Counted from the stretch's first letter, positions 28,731 through 36,769 are shown. The stretch is DNA of 64,000 bases from Neisseriales bacterium (GCA_008017155.1 SSGX01000009.1:113811-177810), one strand, 5' to 3'. The notes: generated by a model from the letters alone, not told the origin. Translations and numbers: made by a program.

Positions 28731-30455
28731 ATGCAAAACTACAATTGTAAACAATCACTTAATCAGCAAATAGCTGATTTTAAGATAACCAACGCAGAGC
28801 ATATAGATGCGGTTAATGATGATGGTAATCAGGAGAATATACCTATTATCGATTTAGGAAAGTTTAGACTATATCAACATGGTTTATATGCTTGGATTAA
28901 GTCAAAAAATGAACAGGATAACGGGCAGTTTGAACGAATAGGCAATTATATTCTGCCTGTAGGTAAAACTAATCTAGATGGTATTAGCTGCTTATTACTT
29001 GAATTTACAGATAGTAATAGTAATAAGATTGATTTTATGTTGGAACGTGGCGAGCTTGCTGATTATAGAGGACTTATCAAGAGATTATTAAATGCTGGTT
29101 ACGTAATGGATTTATACTACTCTAGACAATTACAGACATATCTTAATGAGTACCAGCCTGAAAGTAATATTATTGCTACTCGGCAAACAGGATGGATTAA
29201 TAACAACTATGTAATGCCTGATCGGATAATTGGAGATAATAACAGTATTCGCTACTATGGCGCAATAGCTAATGATCGCTTTATAAGTAATGGAACAGTG
29301 CAAGAATGGCGAGAACAGGTAGCAAAGAATTGTGAGGGTTATGATATTCTTGAACTTAGTTTATACGCTGGATTTAGTAGCTTATTAATGCCATATGTTG
29401 ATTTTGGCTTTGGCTTACATATCCATGGCAAAAGTTCTGGGGGTAAAACTACTGCCTTGCGAGTAGCTAGTTCAATATTTGGAAACCCTAAAACTTATAT
29501 TAGTAAATGGAATTCAACTCATAATGGTATGGAGTTCTACGGTTATAACTCAAACCACTCTCTTTGTGCTTTAGATGAAGTAAATGAGGCTGCTAAAACC
29601 ACCTTAGATAGTATTTATATGTTGATTGATGGCAGGGGTAAAACTAGAGCTATTAGCCGGGTTGGTGGTGTAGAACAAGCGAAACCTAAAACATGGCAGA
29701 CTGTCGCATTATCTACTGGAGAGGTTAGCATTGAAGATTTAGCCTTACAGTATAGTAAAAATCTAAAAGCAGGAGAATCTGTTAGGATGATTGACATTGA
29801 GGTTAGTTATATTTGCAAGGATAAGGCGCATTCTGATTTATTGATTGAGAACACCGCAAAATATCACGGAACAGCAAATATAGCATTAATTGAGTATATA
29901 CAAGTTAATAAACCAGATATTAGTACCATGTATAAGAATGCATATAGCAGATTAATCAATCAATATAAGGAACTGCATAGCCAAGCCAGCCGAGTTGCTA
30001 AGTACTTTGCATTAATGTGTGTAGCTGGGGATTTAGCCATAACAGCAGGGATAATACCAAACACATTTAAGCCTAGTTACTATACTGATAATCAATTTAA
30101 AACGTGGTACAAATGCCACCAGCATGATAAAGAGTTTATGCAAGTAATAGATGCCCTAATAACTGCGGTGGATGATGGTGATAACTATTTTGCTCGTAAT
30201 GATGAAATGACAAAAAATAAACCTAATCTAATCGGTATTTTTGATGGTTTTGAATATTATCTAATTAGTTCACTGGCTGCAAGAAAACTATATAAAAAAA
30301 CTAGCTTTAATACTGAGCGTAAAATATTACAGGATGCAGGTATATTGTCAAGTAATAGAATTAATAAACGTATTATGTTTATGAGTAACAAACCTACACA
30401 TGTGTATCAAATTATTATCACCAAACTTGATAATTATAGGGGTGATGATGAATAA
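28731..30455 (+). CDS. DUF927-type replicative helicase
   Basis: A 574-residue ATPase of the DUF927/P4-alpha-like helicase group. Walker A HGKSSGGKTT lies near 226-235, Walker B-like LCALDEVNEA near 282-291, and a sensor region with DGRGKTRA follows near 304. The N-terminal 200 residues contain the YITRQTGW-like segment (here IATRQTGWINNNYVMP) typical of the family. It would unwind element DNA at its origin; the repeat cluster right behind the gene is a candidate. It lies 11 bases after the primase gene. Confidence 0.85.
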   Translation: MQNYNCKQSLNQQIADFKITNAEHIDAVNDDGNQENIPIIDLGKFRLYQHGLYAWIKSKNEQDNGQFERIGNYILPVGKTNLDGISCLLLEFTDSNSNKIDFMLERGELADYRGLIKRLLNAGYVMDLYYSRQLQTYLNEYQPESNIIATRQTGWINNNYVMPDRIIGDNNSIRYYGAIANDRFISNGTVQEWREQVAKNCEGYDILELSLYAGFSSLLMPYVDFGFGLHIHGKSSGGKTTALRVASSIFGNPKTYISKWNSTHNGMEFYGYNSNHSLCALDEVNEAAKTTLDSIYMLIDGRGKTRAISRVGGVEQAKPKTWQTVALSTGEVSIEDLALQYSKNLKAGESVRMIDIEVSYICKDKAHSDLLIENTAKYHGTANIALIEYIQVNKPDISTMYKNAYSRLINQYKELHSQASRVAKYFALMCVAGDLAITAGIIPNTFKPSYYTDNQFKTWYKCHQHDKEFMQVIDALITAVDDGDNYFARNDEMTKNKPNLIGIFDGFEYYLISSLAARKLYKKTSFNTERKILQDAGILSSNRINKRIMFMSNKPTHVYQIIITKLDNYRGDDE

Positions 30456-30477
30456 AAAAACATTTACTAAAAAGTAC

Positions 30478-30574
30478 TGGATACATTGGATACAATGGCT
30501 ACAACATAAAAAACATAATAATAACAACAACATAAATATAAATATATGTATCCACTTTGTAGCCATTGTATCCA
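30478..30574. repeat. Iteron cluster A: three forward and three reverse TGG(A/C)TACA boxes
   Basis: Forward boxes TGGATACA (30478), TGGATACA (30487) and TGGCTACA (30496) repeat every 9 bases. After a 43-base A/T-rich spacer the reverse complements occur at 30547, 30558 and 30567. The inner parts form a perfect 19-bp inverted repeat (30486-30504 and 30557-30575). A matching cluster is at 38542-38636. It lies between the helicase and integrase 2 genes: either replication iterons or arm sites of integrase 2. A short open frame crossing it (30445-30591) reads WIH-WIQ-WLQ because of the 9-bp period and is probably not a gene. Confidence 0.75.
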
Positions 30575-30599
30575 AACTAATAAATAACTAAAGAAAATT

Positions 30600-31802
30600 A
30601 TGCCAAAATTTAAAACTAACCAGCTAACAATCAAAGCCCTAAACGAGCTGCAAAAAGATGGAATTTCAGGCAAAATGATACTTGATGGCAATAACTTGTA
30701 TATCAGAAAGAACAGCACTACGGCAACTTGGTATTATCGTGTTACTTTCTTTGGTAATACAGGGTTAAAGCGTTCTTGGTTAGCTATTGGAAATTATCCA
30801 CAAATGACATTACAGGCAGCACGTGAAGAAGCTGAGAAGATACGGGAACTAGTGAATAAGGGAATTAATCCCATCACCTTACTATCAAATAATACTGATC
30901 GGGTAGGCAAAACCTTTGCTTACGTGCTAAATGAATATCAAGCAGGATATTTTAAGACCATCAAAAGCAATACTAAAAAGAACTTCATTAATGCGATGCG
31001 TTATGCTTTACCGCTGCATGGTATCAATATGGAAACAATCAGCGAGTTTGATATATTGGATATTGTAAGTCAAATAAGGAAGGCTGGGACGGATTCGGTA
31101 GCTAATTCATTTTTGCAGTATGTAAAACGATTATTTAGCTATGCCCGAAATGAGGGTTATATTCTGGATAATAAAATCCGTGATTTAAAATGTAATTATT
31201 CACCAAAGCAGCGTAGCCGTTACCTACAGCCTAAAGAGCTAAAGCAGTTATTGAGTAGCTTATTACCTGATTCGTCAATTCCTTTGGATATAAGGATAGG
31301 CATATATAGTTTATTAATACTAATGCTAAGACGTAGCGAGTTAGTAGATATTAAATGGTGCAACATAGATTTAAAATCTGGGCGTGTAATGGTGGAACGA
31401 ACCAAAACTATTGAGAACTTTACACTGATAATACCTACGCAATTAAAAAAACTGTGGCTGTTATTAAATAGCAGAGAGAACAATAAACTATTTAGCTTCT
31501 CTGATAATACTTTGTACCGTTACATAGTTGAAGTGGCAGCCAAGTATCAGATTAAAAGGTTTATCCCTCACGATTTAAGACGTACGGCAATGAGTTTACT
31601 AGCTGAACAGGGTTATGATTATTTGGTAATTGATAGTGCATTAGCTCATACTATCAAGGGCGTTAATAAAAGTTATTTGAAATCTAACCTATTACATAAG
31701 CGAGCAGAGCTACAACAAAGCTGGGCTAATTACATAGATAAATTACTCGGTAAACCAGTTGTTGAAATGGTTAAAAATAGCGAGGTAAAACCAGCTAATT
31801 AG
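30600..31802 (+). CDS. Tyrosine integrase 2
   Basis: A second full-length integrase, 400 residues, of the same DUF4102 type as integrase 1 but clearly different in sequence. Arm-binding domain is about 1-95 (WYYRVTFF, SWLAIGNYPQMTLQAAREEA), core-binding about 105-195, catalytic about 205-375. Catalytic residues seen are Arg in LMLRRSELVDIKW, HDLRRT near 323, His in LAHTIKG and Tyr in NKSYLKS near 359. All key residues are present, so it should be functional. It lies directly behind iteron cluster A, suggesting a nested or fused element. Confidence 0.92.
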   Translation: MPKFKTNQLTIKALNELQKDGISGKMILDGNNLYIRKNSTTATWYYRVTFFGNTGLKRSWLAIGNYPQMTLQAAREEAEKIRELVNKGINPITLLSNNTDRVGKTFAYVLNEYQAGYFKTIKSNTKKNFINAMRYALPLHGINMETISEFDILDIVSQIRKAGTDSVANSFLQYVKRLFSYARNEGYILDNKIRDLKCNYSPKQRSRYLQPKELKQLLSSLLPDSSIPLDIRIGIYSLLILMLRRSELVDIKWCNIDLKSGRVMVERTKTIENFTLIIPTQLKKLWLLLNSRENNKLFSFSDNTLYRYIVEVAAKYQIKRFIPHDLRRTAMSLLAEQGYDYLVIDSALAHTIKGVNKSYLKSNLLHKRAELQQSWANYIDKLLGKPVVEMVKNSEVKPAN

Positions 31803-32336
31803 TATTATACATATACCATAATGCAGAATTTTTAACATATTGTTATATATTAATAAATAGAAAGGAGTTTAAAACTTATAAATATGTCCCCTTGTGGCAG
31901 AAGGGATACAAAGGAGTAAACGATTATTGTAACAAGTCGTACATAAGCTTAGTTGTTTAAATGAGTGTTGTTACCACTAGCTATAGTTAGTTAAACCCTT
32001 ATATCTCAATGGTTTGCCGTAGCTATTCATAGCTCTAGAGTCCCCCGAAAAATTATCAAGGTACTCCCAGAGCTTTTAAAAGTTTTACGGAAGGAACAGC
32101 CACGACCTCTCGCTAGTTAGTAATTTTTAAAATTAGGTTGTAAAAAGGTGTAGTTTAATTGTTACATTTTGCAACGTAATTTTATTTATTTAATTAAATC
32201 AAAATATTATTAATTTTAATTTAGTAATTTTTTGGTTGTAGTTTGCTAAAATTAACTAGTTTTTTGGTTGTAGTTTTATAAGTACAACTTTTTGAAGGTT
32301 GTAGAATAATTATTAATAAATTTTTAAAGGTTTTTT
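31803..32336 (+). promoter_or_regulatory. 534-base noncoding leader with hairpins and repeated boxes
   Basis: No gene is seen. A stable hairpin at 32031-32074 (AGCTCT-A-GAGT paired with ACTC-CC-AGAGCT, then TTTT) looks like a terminator or structured RNA. Three GGTTGTAG boxes follow at 32234, 32266 and 32297, 32 and 31 bases apart, with a related GGTTGTAA at 32136 and a reverse half-site ACAAC at 32284. The 9-mer AACAAGTCG (31931-31939) is the exact complement of a segment of the C4-like RNA candidate at 36022-36030. A mini-frame of 11 codons (ATG 31885) is probably irrelevant. Confidence 0.5.
32234..32304 (+). promoter_or_regulatory. Three GGTTGTAG boxes at three-helical-turn spacing
   Basis: GGTTGTAG starts at 32234, 32266 and 32297; the first two share the longer TTTTGGTTGTAGTTT. 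Spacing of 31-32 bases puts them on one face of the helix, just upstream of the HTH gene at 32337. Probable operator, possibly for that protein. Confidence 0.55.
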
Positions 32337-32885
32337 ATGAAACATACAATTTCACAATCTGAATTTGCTCGCCGTATGAGTACGCCAACAAAAAAAGTTA
32401 CTCAACAGATGATTAATAAATATATTCAACAGGGAAAGCTACCTGCTTCCGGCAATAAGTTAGTTATGCCGGATGCTGAATCAGCTTATCACTTGATAAT
32501 GGCTGGCGCTAACTCGGTTAAATTTAATAATAATCATTACTCAAAAAATAATAAATCCAAAGATAACGATTTAGATGTTATTGAAGGAAGTATAAAAGAG
32601 TTAAAATTTAATCAACATAATATCCAGTTGATTAATGAGGTTGATTATAAATCAGTTGAAGTTGATAATGGTTATTTTAGGTTATCATCAAATAGAATTG
32701 ATAACGTTATGACGGCTGGAATTACTCTTAATAAACAAAGTGATTTAGTTGAATTTGAAGTTATTAATGATGCTGATTATAAAAAAGCATTATCAAACCG
32801 TCAAGAAATTGAAGGTTTTGGAACTACTTATTTTTTAGTAAAGGAATCAGAACTGATTGAGTTTATTAAATCAAGACATAAATAG
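32337..32885 (+). CDS. HTH protein, paralogue of the downstream Nu1-like protein
   Basis: A 182-residue protein whose first 60 residues (SQSEFARRM, MINKYIQQGKLPASGNKLVMPDAE) form a helix-turn-helix closely matching the start of the protein encoded from 33022. The rest (about 85-182) is different and unrecognised, with a beta-rich C-terminal domain. A DNA-binding regulator is the likeliest reading; the GGTTGTAG boxes just upstream may be its operator. AAAGG lies before the ATG. Confidence 0.65.
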   Translation: MKHTISQSEFARRMSTPTKKVTQQMINKYIQQGKLPASGNKLVMPDAESAYHLIMAGANSVKFNNNHYSKNNKSKDNDLDVIEGSIKELKFNQHNIQLINEVDYKSVEVDNGYFRLSSNRIDNVMTAGITLNKQSDLVEFEVINDADYKKALSNRQEIEGFGTTYFLVKESELIEFIKSRHK

Positions 32886-32903
32886 TTATTATTAGGTATT
32901 GGG

Positions 32904-32927
32904 GGACTGGGAAATTTTTCCTCGTCC
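32904..32927 (+). other. Hairpin between the two HTH genes
   Basis: GGAC-tg-GGAAA-tt-TTTCC-tc-GTCC forms a compact hairpin about 20 bases behind the first HTH gene. There is no long T run, so it may be an mRNA processing or stability element rather than a terminator. Confidence 0.4.
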
Positions 32928-33021
32928 AATAAAAACACCTTAAATAATAAAGTTGGTTATTAAATTAAATGAGTTACATAAGAATAATTTTAATTGTTTT
33001 TTAGTTACAAAAAAGGAAGTT

Positions 33022-33567
33022 ATGATTTTTACAATGTCACAATCAGAGTTTGCTAAACGTGTTAAGGTAAAGCAAGTATATATTTCAAAATTAATTAAAC
33101 AGGGTAAGTTACCTACCAAAGGCAATAAATTAGTTATGCCTAATGCTGAAAAAGTATTTTACCAAAATAAATCAAGAATGAAATTAACCGATTCTACAAT
33201 AGTTGAGGTATTCAATTCTGCCGAAAGTGAAGACCAGCCAATCAAAAACAATCAAAATGCAGATATGCAAGATTTGCTGAACGTTAAAGTCAGAAAGGAA
33301 ACAATCTTAGCTGATAACCACGAAATAAACTTAAAGAAAGCATTGGGTAAGCTGGTATCAATTGAAGAGGTTAATAAAACAGTTACACATGGATTAATTA
33401 TTGTTAGAAATGCATTCATAAGTTTACCTAACAGATTCGCACAACGATTAGAAGGGTTGTCTGCTGCTGAAATTCAATTGATGTTAGAGGATGAAGTTAA
33501 TGAAGTATTAACAGAACTTTATAACTTGCAAGAAACTTATCAAGATGAATCGGGAAATACTGAATAA
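33022..33567 (+). CDS. Nu1-like small terminase / HTH protein
   Basis: A 181-residue protein started at ATG 33022 because AAAGGAAG precedes it at the right distance; an upstream in-frame ATG at 32953 lacks this. The N-terminal helix-turn-helix (SQSEFAKRVKVKQVYISKLIKQGKLP) is followed by a linker. The C-terminal helical domain (about 90-175: ALGKLVSIEEVNKTV, then RNAFISLPNRFAQRL and a LEDEVNEVL helix) resembles phage DNA-packaging proteins of the Nu1/TerS type. Satellites use their own small terminase to divert helper-phage packaging. No large terminase is present. Family assignment is moderate. Confidence 0.6.
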   Translation: MIFTMSQSEFAKRVKVKQVYISKLIKQGKLPTKGNKLVMPNAEKVFYQNKSRMKLTDSTIVEVFNSAESEDQPIKNNQNADMQDLLNVKVRKETILADNHEINLKKALGKLVSIEEVNKTVTHGLIIVRNAFISLPNRFAQRLEGLSAAEIQLMLEDEVNEVLTELYNLQETYQDESGNTE

Positions 33568-33609
33568 TTTTGCAAAAATAGACAACTTAAAATTACACTT
33601 TACTAGAAT

Positions 33610-33646
33610 AAATAACCGTAAGTTAAGTACTGCGGTTATTTTATTT
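33610..33646 (+). terminator. Terminator after the Nu1-like gene
   Basis: AAATAACCG and CGGTTATTT pair across a 14-base loop, followed by TTATTT. Confidence 0.65.
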
Positions 33647-33733
33647 ACAAGCATAACCAATTGTTCTGAATGGTGAGCTAAAAATTTAGCCTACCAAAAT
33701 TATTAACGCCTAAATTTTTAGGAGCTAATAAAA

Positions 33734-34036
33734 TTGTATTTATACGAGATTAACAAAAATAAACCAGATTTGGTTCATAAATTACAACAGCTAGTTACCT
33801 TGATAAACTATACTTTTATATCTTTTGAAACGGCTAAACATGTATTTGTAGATGATAAAAAATTGATTGCACATAATCGGATAGTTGACGGTAAAGAACG
33901 TTATCAAGTAATCGGCAAAATTGGCGAGGTTATTATTATCATGGTTGTATTTACACCGCGAAATGGAACTATTAGAATAATATCAGCTCGTCCAGCAAAT
34001 AAAAAAGAAAGGCTATTGTATGAAAAAGCTAAATAA
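33734..34036 (+). CDS. brnT: BrnT-family toxin
   Basis: A 100-residue RNase toxin of the BrnT family (RelE-like fold). The family pattern is clear: FISFETAKHVFVDD near 32-45, ERYQVIGKIGEVIIIMVVFT near 58-77, and IRIISARPANKKERLLYE at the C-terminus. The start appears to be TTG 33734 with GGAG nine bases before it (33721-33724); no ATG or GTG exists near the N-terminus. The antitoxin gene overlaps its end by 17 bases in the usual toxin-first order. Confidence 0.85.
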   Translation: MYLYEINKNKPDLVHKLQQLVTLINYTFISFETAKHVFVDDKKLIAHNRIVDGKERYQVIGKIGEVIIIMVVFTPRNGTIRIISARPANKKERLLYEKAK

Positions 34037-34268
34037 AAAGGAGCTTGCGGAGTTGGAAGCTCTTAAAAACATCAAAGATGAAGAGATTGGTTATAGTGAT
34101 ATTCCTGAAGTGAATAATCATAATGCTTTCAAGCGAGTATCAAATAAACAATTTAACGAATTTATTAACAGCAACCTACCGCTTAATACTTTTATTGAAT
34201 TAATAGAATCTAATGAGCCTGAAATGGTATCGGTGAATATCATTATTAATGCTAGTACATCAATATAA
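34020..34268 (+). CDS. brnA: BrnA-family antitoxin
   Basis: An 82-residue partner of the BrnT toxin. DEEIGYSDIPEV at 21-32 matches the conserved BrnA segment that wraps the toxin. The C-terminal half should be a ribbon-helix-helix that binds the operon promoter; here it is atypical, with acidic and hydrophobic stretches (VSVNIIINASTSI), so DNA binding is less certain. The ATG lies inside the end of brnT. Confidence 0.75.
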   Translation: MKKLNKKELAELEALKNIKDEEIGYSDIPEVNNHNAFKRVSNKQFNEFINSNLPLNTFIELIESNEPEMVSVNIIINASTSI

Positions 34269-34620
34269 GGGGCTAAAGCATTAATAATTAACTACCGATC
34301 ATATCCTTAAATGTAATTAATTGCAAGAAATTGCAATAATACTACACGCCATTATATCCCCTTTAATGGTTGTATAATTGATTTTTATAGTTTACGTACC
34401 GTATCCCTTAACGGAGTCTTTTAAGTGGCTTACAGATTGCTTTAATGGCTTTTATATGGGTGTTTTTTCCATACTTATGAGCTTAATTAGCTATTAAGCT
34501 ATATCAAGCTGATAGAATTGACATTAATATAATTAGATTGCTAAAATAATGTTGTTACTATTGTTTGTTTTTTTATTTAGTAACTTGGCTAATTTTTATT
34601 TAGCGCATAAGGAGACATCA
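34269..34620 (+). other. Gene-free stretch with paired TTGCAA motif and promoter
   Basis: No gene is supported here. It holds the second exact TTGCAA-GAAA-TTGCAA copy (34321-34336). A strong promoter follows: TTGACA (34518-34523), 18 bases, TAAAAT (34542-34547). An open frame starting at 34549 falls at the predicted transcript start and is unlikely to be used. Confidence 0.6.
34518..34547 (+). promoter_or_regulatory. Sigma-70 promoter for the 34621 operon
   Basis: Consensus -35 TTGACA, 18-base spacer and -10 TAAAAT, giving a transcript start about 65 bases before the ATG at 34621. Confidence 0.7.
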
Positions 34621-34881
34621 ATGTTTATAGAAAAAGACGCTCTAATAAAATTAGATGATAGCTCAAAAGATTTGATAATTACAGGTGAATTTGCATTATA
34701 TAAAACTGATATTGAAGGTTTAGAGTACGTAATAGTAACAGATAAAAATAACTTTTTTGGTATAGATGCATCAGGAACAATTAAGAAACACTTTACTGAA
34801 TTACTTAAATCACATTTGTTAGAAAGAGTATTTTTAAAAGGTAAACTTACTAATGCTATTTCCATGAATATTAGTTTTTAA
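34621..34881 (+). CDS. Small unknown protein upstream of a caspase-like gene
   Basis: An 86-residue protein with ATG 34621 chosen for the strong Shine-Dalgarno AAGGAGA. It looks like a small alpha/beta domain with alternating strands (DLIITGEFALYK, EYVIVTDKNNFFGID) and a helix with two acidic patches. No family is recognised. It lies 2 bases before the caspase-like gene, so it may have been its regulator or partner; that is inference from position. Confidence 0.55.
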   Translation: MFIEKDALIKLDDSSKDLIITGEFALYKTDIEGLEYVIVTDKNNFFGIDASGTIKKHFTELLKSHLLERVFLKGKLTNAISMNISF

Positions 34882-34883
34882 AT

Positions 34884-35526
34884 ATGATTAATATCAATAA
34901 TACTCATTGGGTTTTTATTTGTGGTGCTAGCTCTGAAAGTATAGGACTAACTAGACATGTTTTAGATATTGCTTTTGGAATTAACAAACTATTAAGTTTA
35001 GGGGTTAATAAATCTAATATCGATGTTTTAATTGATCATGGTTCAGATGAATGGTTAAGCGGTGTTGAGGATAAACTGATTTTTGATGGAATTTCAATCA
35101 ACTCCATATCTGAATATTCCAATATATTTAATTCAAATAATAATTTACCTTGTTTAGTATTATTTTTTCTTGGGCATGGTACATCTAGTGGGATTGATTC
35201 ACCTACACAGTTAAAGCCTAATGATTTATGTAATGCAATATACAGTAAGTTATAACTCTCTTATGGATGCTTATAAATTCGCCAGTATTGAAGCCCACAA
35301 AGTCTTATTAAATGCAAAAATTAGTGGTTCGTATCATTTATACACATATCAAAAAACATACAGTCAATTATCTGAAAAAGATAATCAAACAAAAACTCCT
35401 GAAGAAAAATTTTATCAACAACAGGCAGAAAAAGAAATATTTAATCAAGGTAGAATAGTTTATTCCCGACAAGACTCGTGGATATTAAATTCAAATGATG
35501 CTAGAAATATACATTTCAGACTATAA
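34884..35526 (+). pseudogene. Broken caspase-like (clan CD) peptidase gene
   Basis: The first frame (34884-35255, 123 residues) reads like the N-terminal half of a caspase/legumain-type domain. A strand WVFICGASS, a helix, and the strand LVLFFLGHGTSSG, whose H98-G99 fits the catalytic His-Gly, are visible. It then stops. A frame shifted by +1 (from 35221, to 35526) continues with LMDAYKFASIEAHKVLLN, a helix like those in the C-terminal half of such proteins. The segment expected to hold the catalytic Cys is missing. I infer an internal deletion plus frameshift; alternatively these are two small genuine genes. Confidence 0.4.
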
Positions 35527-36096
35527 AAACCAAAAAACGAACTAAAAACTTTATACGTAGATTTTACTAAAATTATCTCTTAAAAATTCGGGAGCTAATC
35601 ATAAAAAAACCACAACATAAAATAACCCAGCTAAGCAGTAGACAAAATAATATTGTCTACAATGGTAAATTTTATTGACAAAAAATATCAATCTACCTTA
35701 TCATAACTATCTGGGCTTAAGAACCCCTCAAACAACAAGCGGAAATGCTAACCGTAATCATTTAGCAGCACTTATATAGATTATCCCATATTGATAGATT
35801 AATTATTAGACCTTAAAAAATAACCAGCGTAAATATTCGTTGGTTGTAATAAGCTAGATTTTTAACCCATTAGCAATTACAAATTTTACACAATTGCATT
35901 ATCGGATTAGTAAATAGCTTATAAGTATAATTAAACTATTACCGTGATAGGCTCAGTTTTGAGCCGTCACAATACCAGTGTGGGGGTGCGACTAATAAGC
36001 CGTTAGGTGAATACGTCCAGCCGACTTGTTGCGGTGTTCTTAGCCCCCACTTCCCTACTTAAGAACTAGGGCTTAGTTTAACTAATCTACAACAAG
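35527..36096 (+). other. 570-base gene-free stretch with structured RNA signals
   Basis: No protein gene is supported. It holds a strong hairpin at 35944-35970 (GTGA..GGCTCA, loop GTTT, TGAGCC.TCAC) and the candidate C4-type RNA at about 35971-36055. The earlier part (35530-35940) is AT-rich without a clear signal. Confidence 0.6.
35971..36055 (+). ncRNA. Candidate C4-type antisense RNA
   Basis: GTGGGGG (35980-35986) pairs with CCCCCAC (36044-36050), enclosing GTTAGGTGAATACGTCC and CCGACTTGTTGCGGTGTTC. These internal strings resemble the conserved core of C4/CI immunity RNAs of phages P1, P7 and P4, recalled from memory rather than aligned. In those phages the RNA base-pairs with the leader of a following gene. 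Here CTTGTTG (36025-36031) is complementary to CAACAAG (36090-36096), which covers the ribosome binding site of the next gene. Confidence 0.6.
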
Positions 36097-36105
36097 GTGA
36101 TAATC

Positions 36106-36381
36106 ATGTTAGTAACATCTATTAGCCCACGTGGCGCATTTCCTAAGTTCAATCTAACCTTATTGGCTACTTCTGCCGAAGCTATCAAACAGCCAATAAC
36201 TTATCCTTTAATCCCACCCTTAGACTGGTTACAGATACAGCAAAATAACGGTGCTTTGCCTATTCGGGCTTATGTTGATAAAAGCTCCAATATCTATACC
36301 AATGACCCTAAACTATACCTGGAGTACTTAAAGCACTGTATAGGTATTCGTTCTGCTAATGCTTTTGTGGAGATGTTCTAA
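36106..36381 (+). CDS. Small unknown protein behind the C4-like RNA
   Basis: A 91-residue protein with ATG 36106 preceded by AAGGTG; a GTG at 36097 is in frame but overlaps that ribosome binding site. The N-terminus MLVTSISPRGAFPKFN is followed by a helix, a Pro-rich stretch (YPLIPPLDWLQI) and a Tyr-rich C-terminal half. I do not recognise the family. Position directly behind the antisense RNA parallels icd/ant of P1 or the early operon of P4, so it is probably the immunity-controlled gene. Confidence 0.6.
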   Translation: MLVTSISPRGAFPKFNLTLLATSAEAIKQPITYPLIPPLDWLQIQQNNGALPIRAYVDKSSNIYTNDPKLYLEYLKHCIGIRSANAFVEMF

Positions 36382-36382
36382 C

Positions 36383-36769
36383 ATGGTTACCACAGCTCTA
36401 AATAAATTGAAAAACAAACGCATAAAATCCCGTGACCTTAAAGTTAGGGTAATGCCAGAATTAAACCTGACCGCCCTTTACCGTAACCGTACCAATAGGC
36501 AAGCACTTGAGCCTACACATTGGGTATTTTCAGACGAGTACCGCTTATTGCGTGATCGAGTAACTGAGCTAACTGGTGTAGATGAGGTTAGTATTGATTT
36601 AGATGCTAGTACCATGCTAGAAAGCCACTTTACCTATTCCCGTTATATCTACCTTGCTTATTTCAAACATTGTTTTGGTAATGATATAAATGTTGCCATT
36701 GAAATATGCCTGAGTGAATTTGATGATAATGATAGTAAAAAGGAAACAACGGGGGTAAAACATGATTAA
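36383..36769 (+). CDS. Unknown element protein
   Basis: A 128-residue protein with ATG 36383, one base after the upstream stop. The N-terminal 40 residues are very basic (LKNKRIKSRDLKVRV), the C-terminal tail acidic (EFDDNDSKKETTG). The middle (FSDEYRLLRDRVTELTGVDE) is helical. It shares the ending pattern Y-x3-FKHC-G (here YLAYFKHCFGNDINVA) with the preceding protein (YLEYLKHCIGIRSANA), so the two are probably distant paralogues. No function is recognised. Confidence 0.55.
   Translation: MVTTALNKLKNKRIKSRDLKVRVMPELNLTALYRNRTNRQALEPTHWVFSDEYRLLRDRVTELTGVDEVSIDLDASTMLESHFTYSRYIYLAYFKHCFGNDINVAIEICLSEFDDNDSKKETTGVKHD

Noticed and set aside
30478..30574. Rho-independent terminator or insertion-sequence ends
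   Set aside because: The arms consist of repeated boxes and no T run follows; no transposase or target duplication accompanies them.
34549..34620. N-terminal membrane helix for the 34621 protein from an upstream ATG
   Set aside because: The promoter at 34518-34547 places the transcript start at about 34554, after that ATG; a strong ribosome site precedes 34621.
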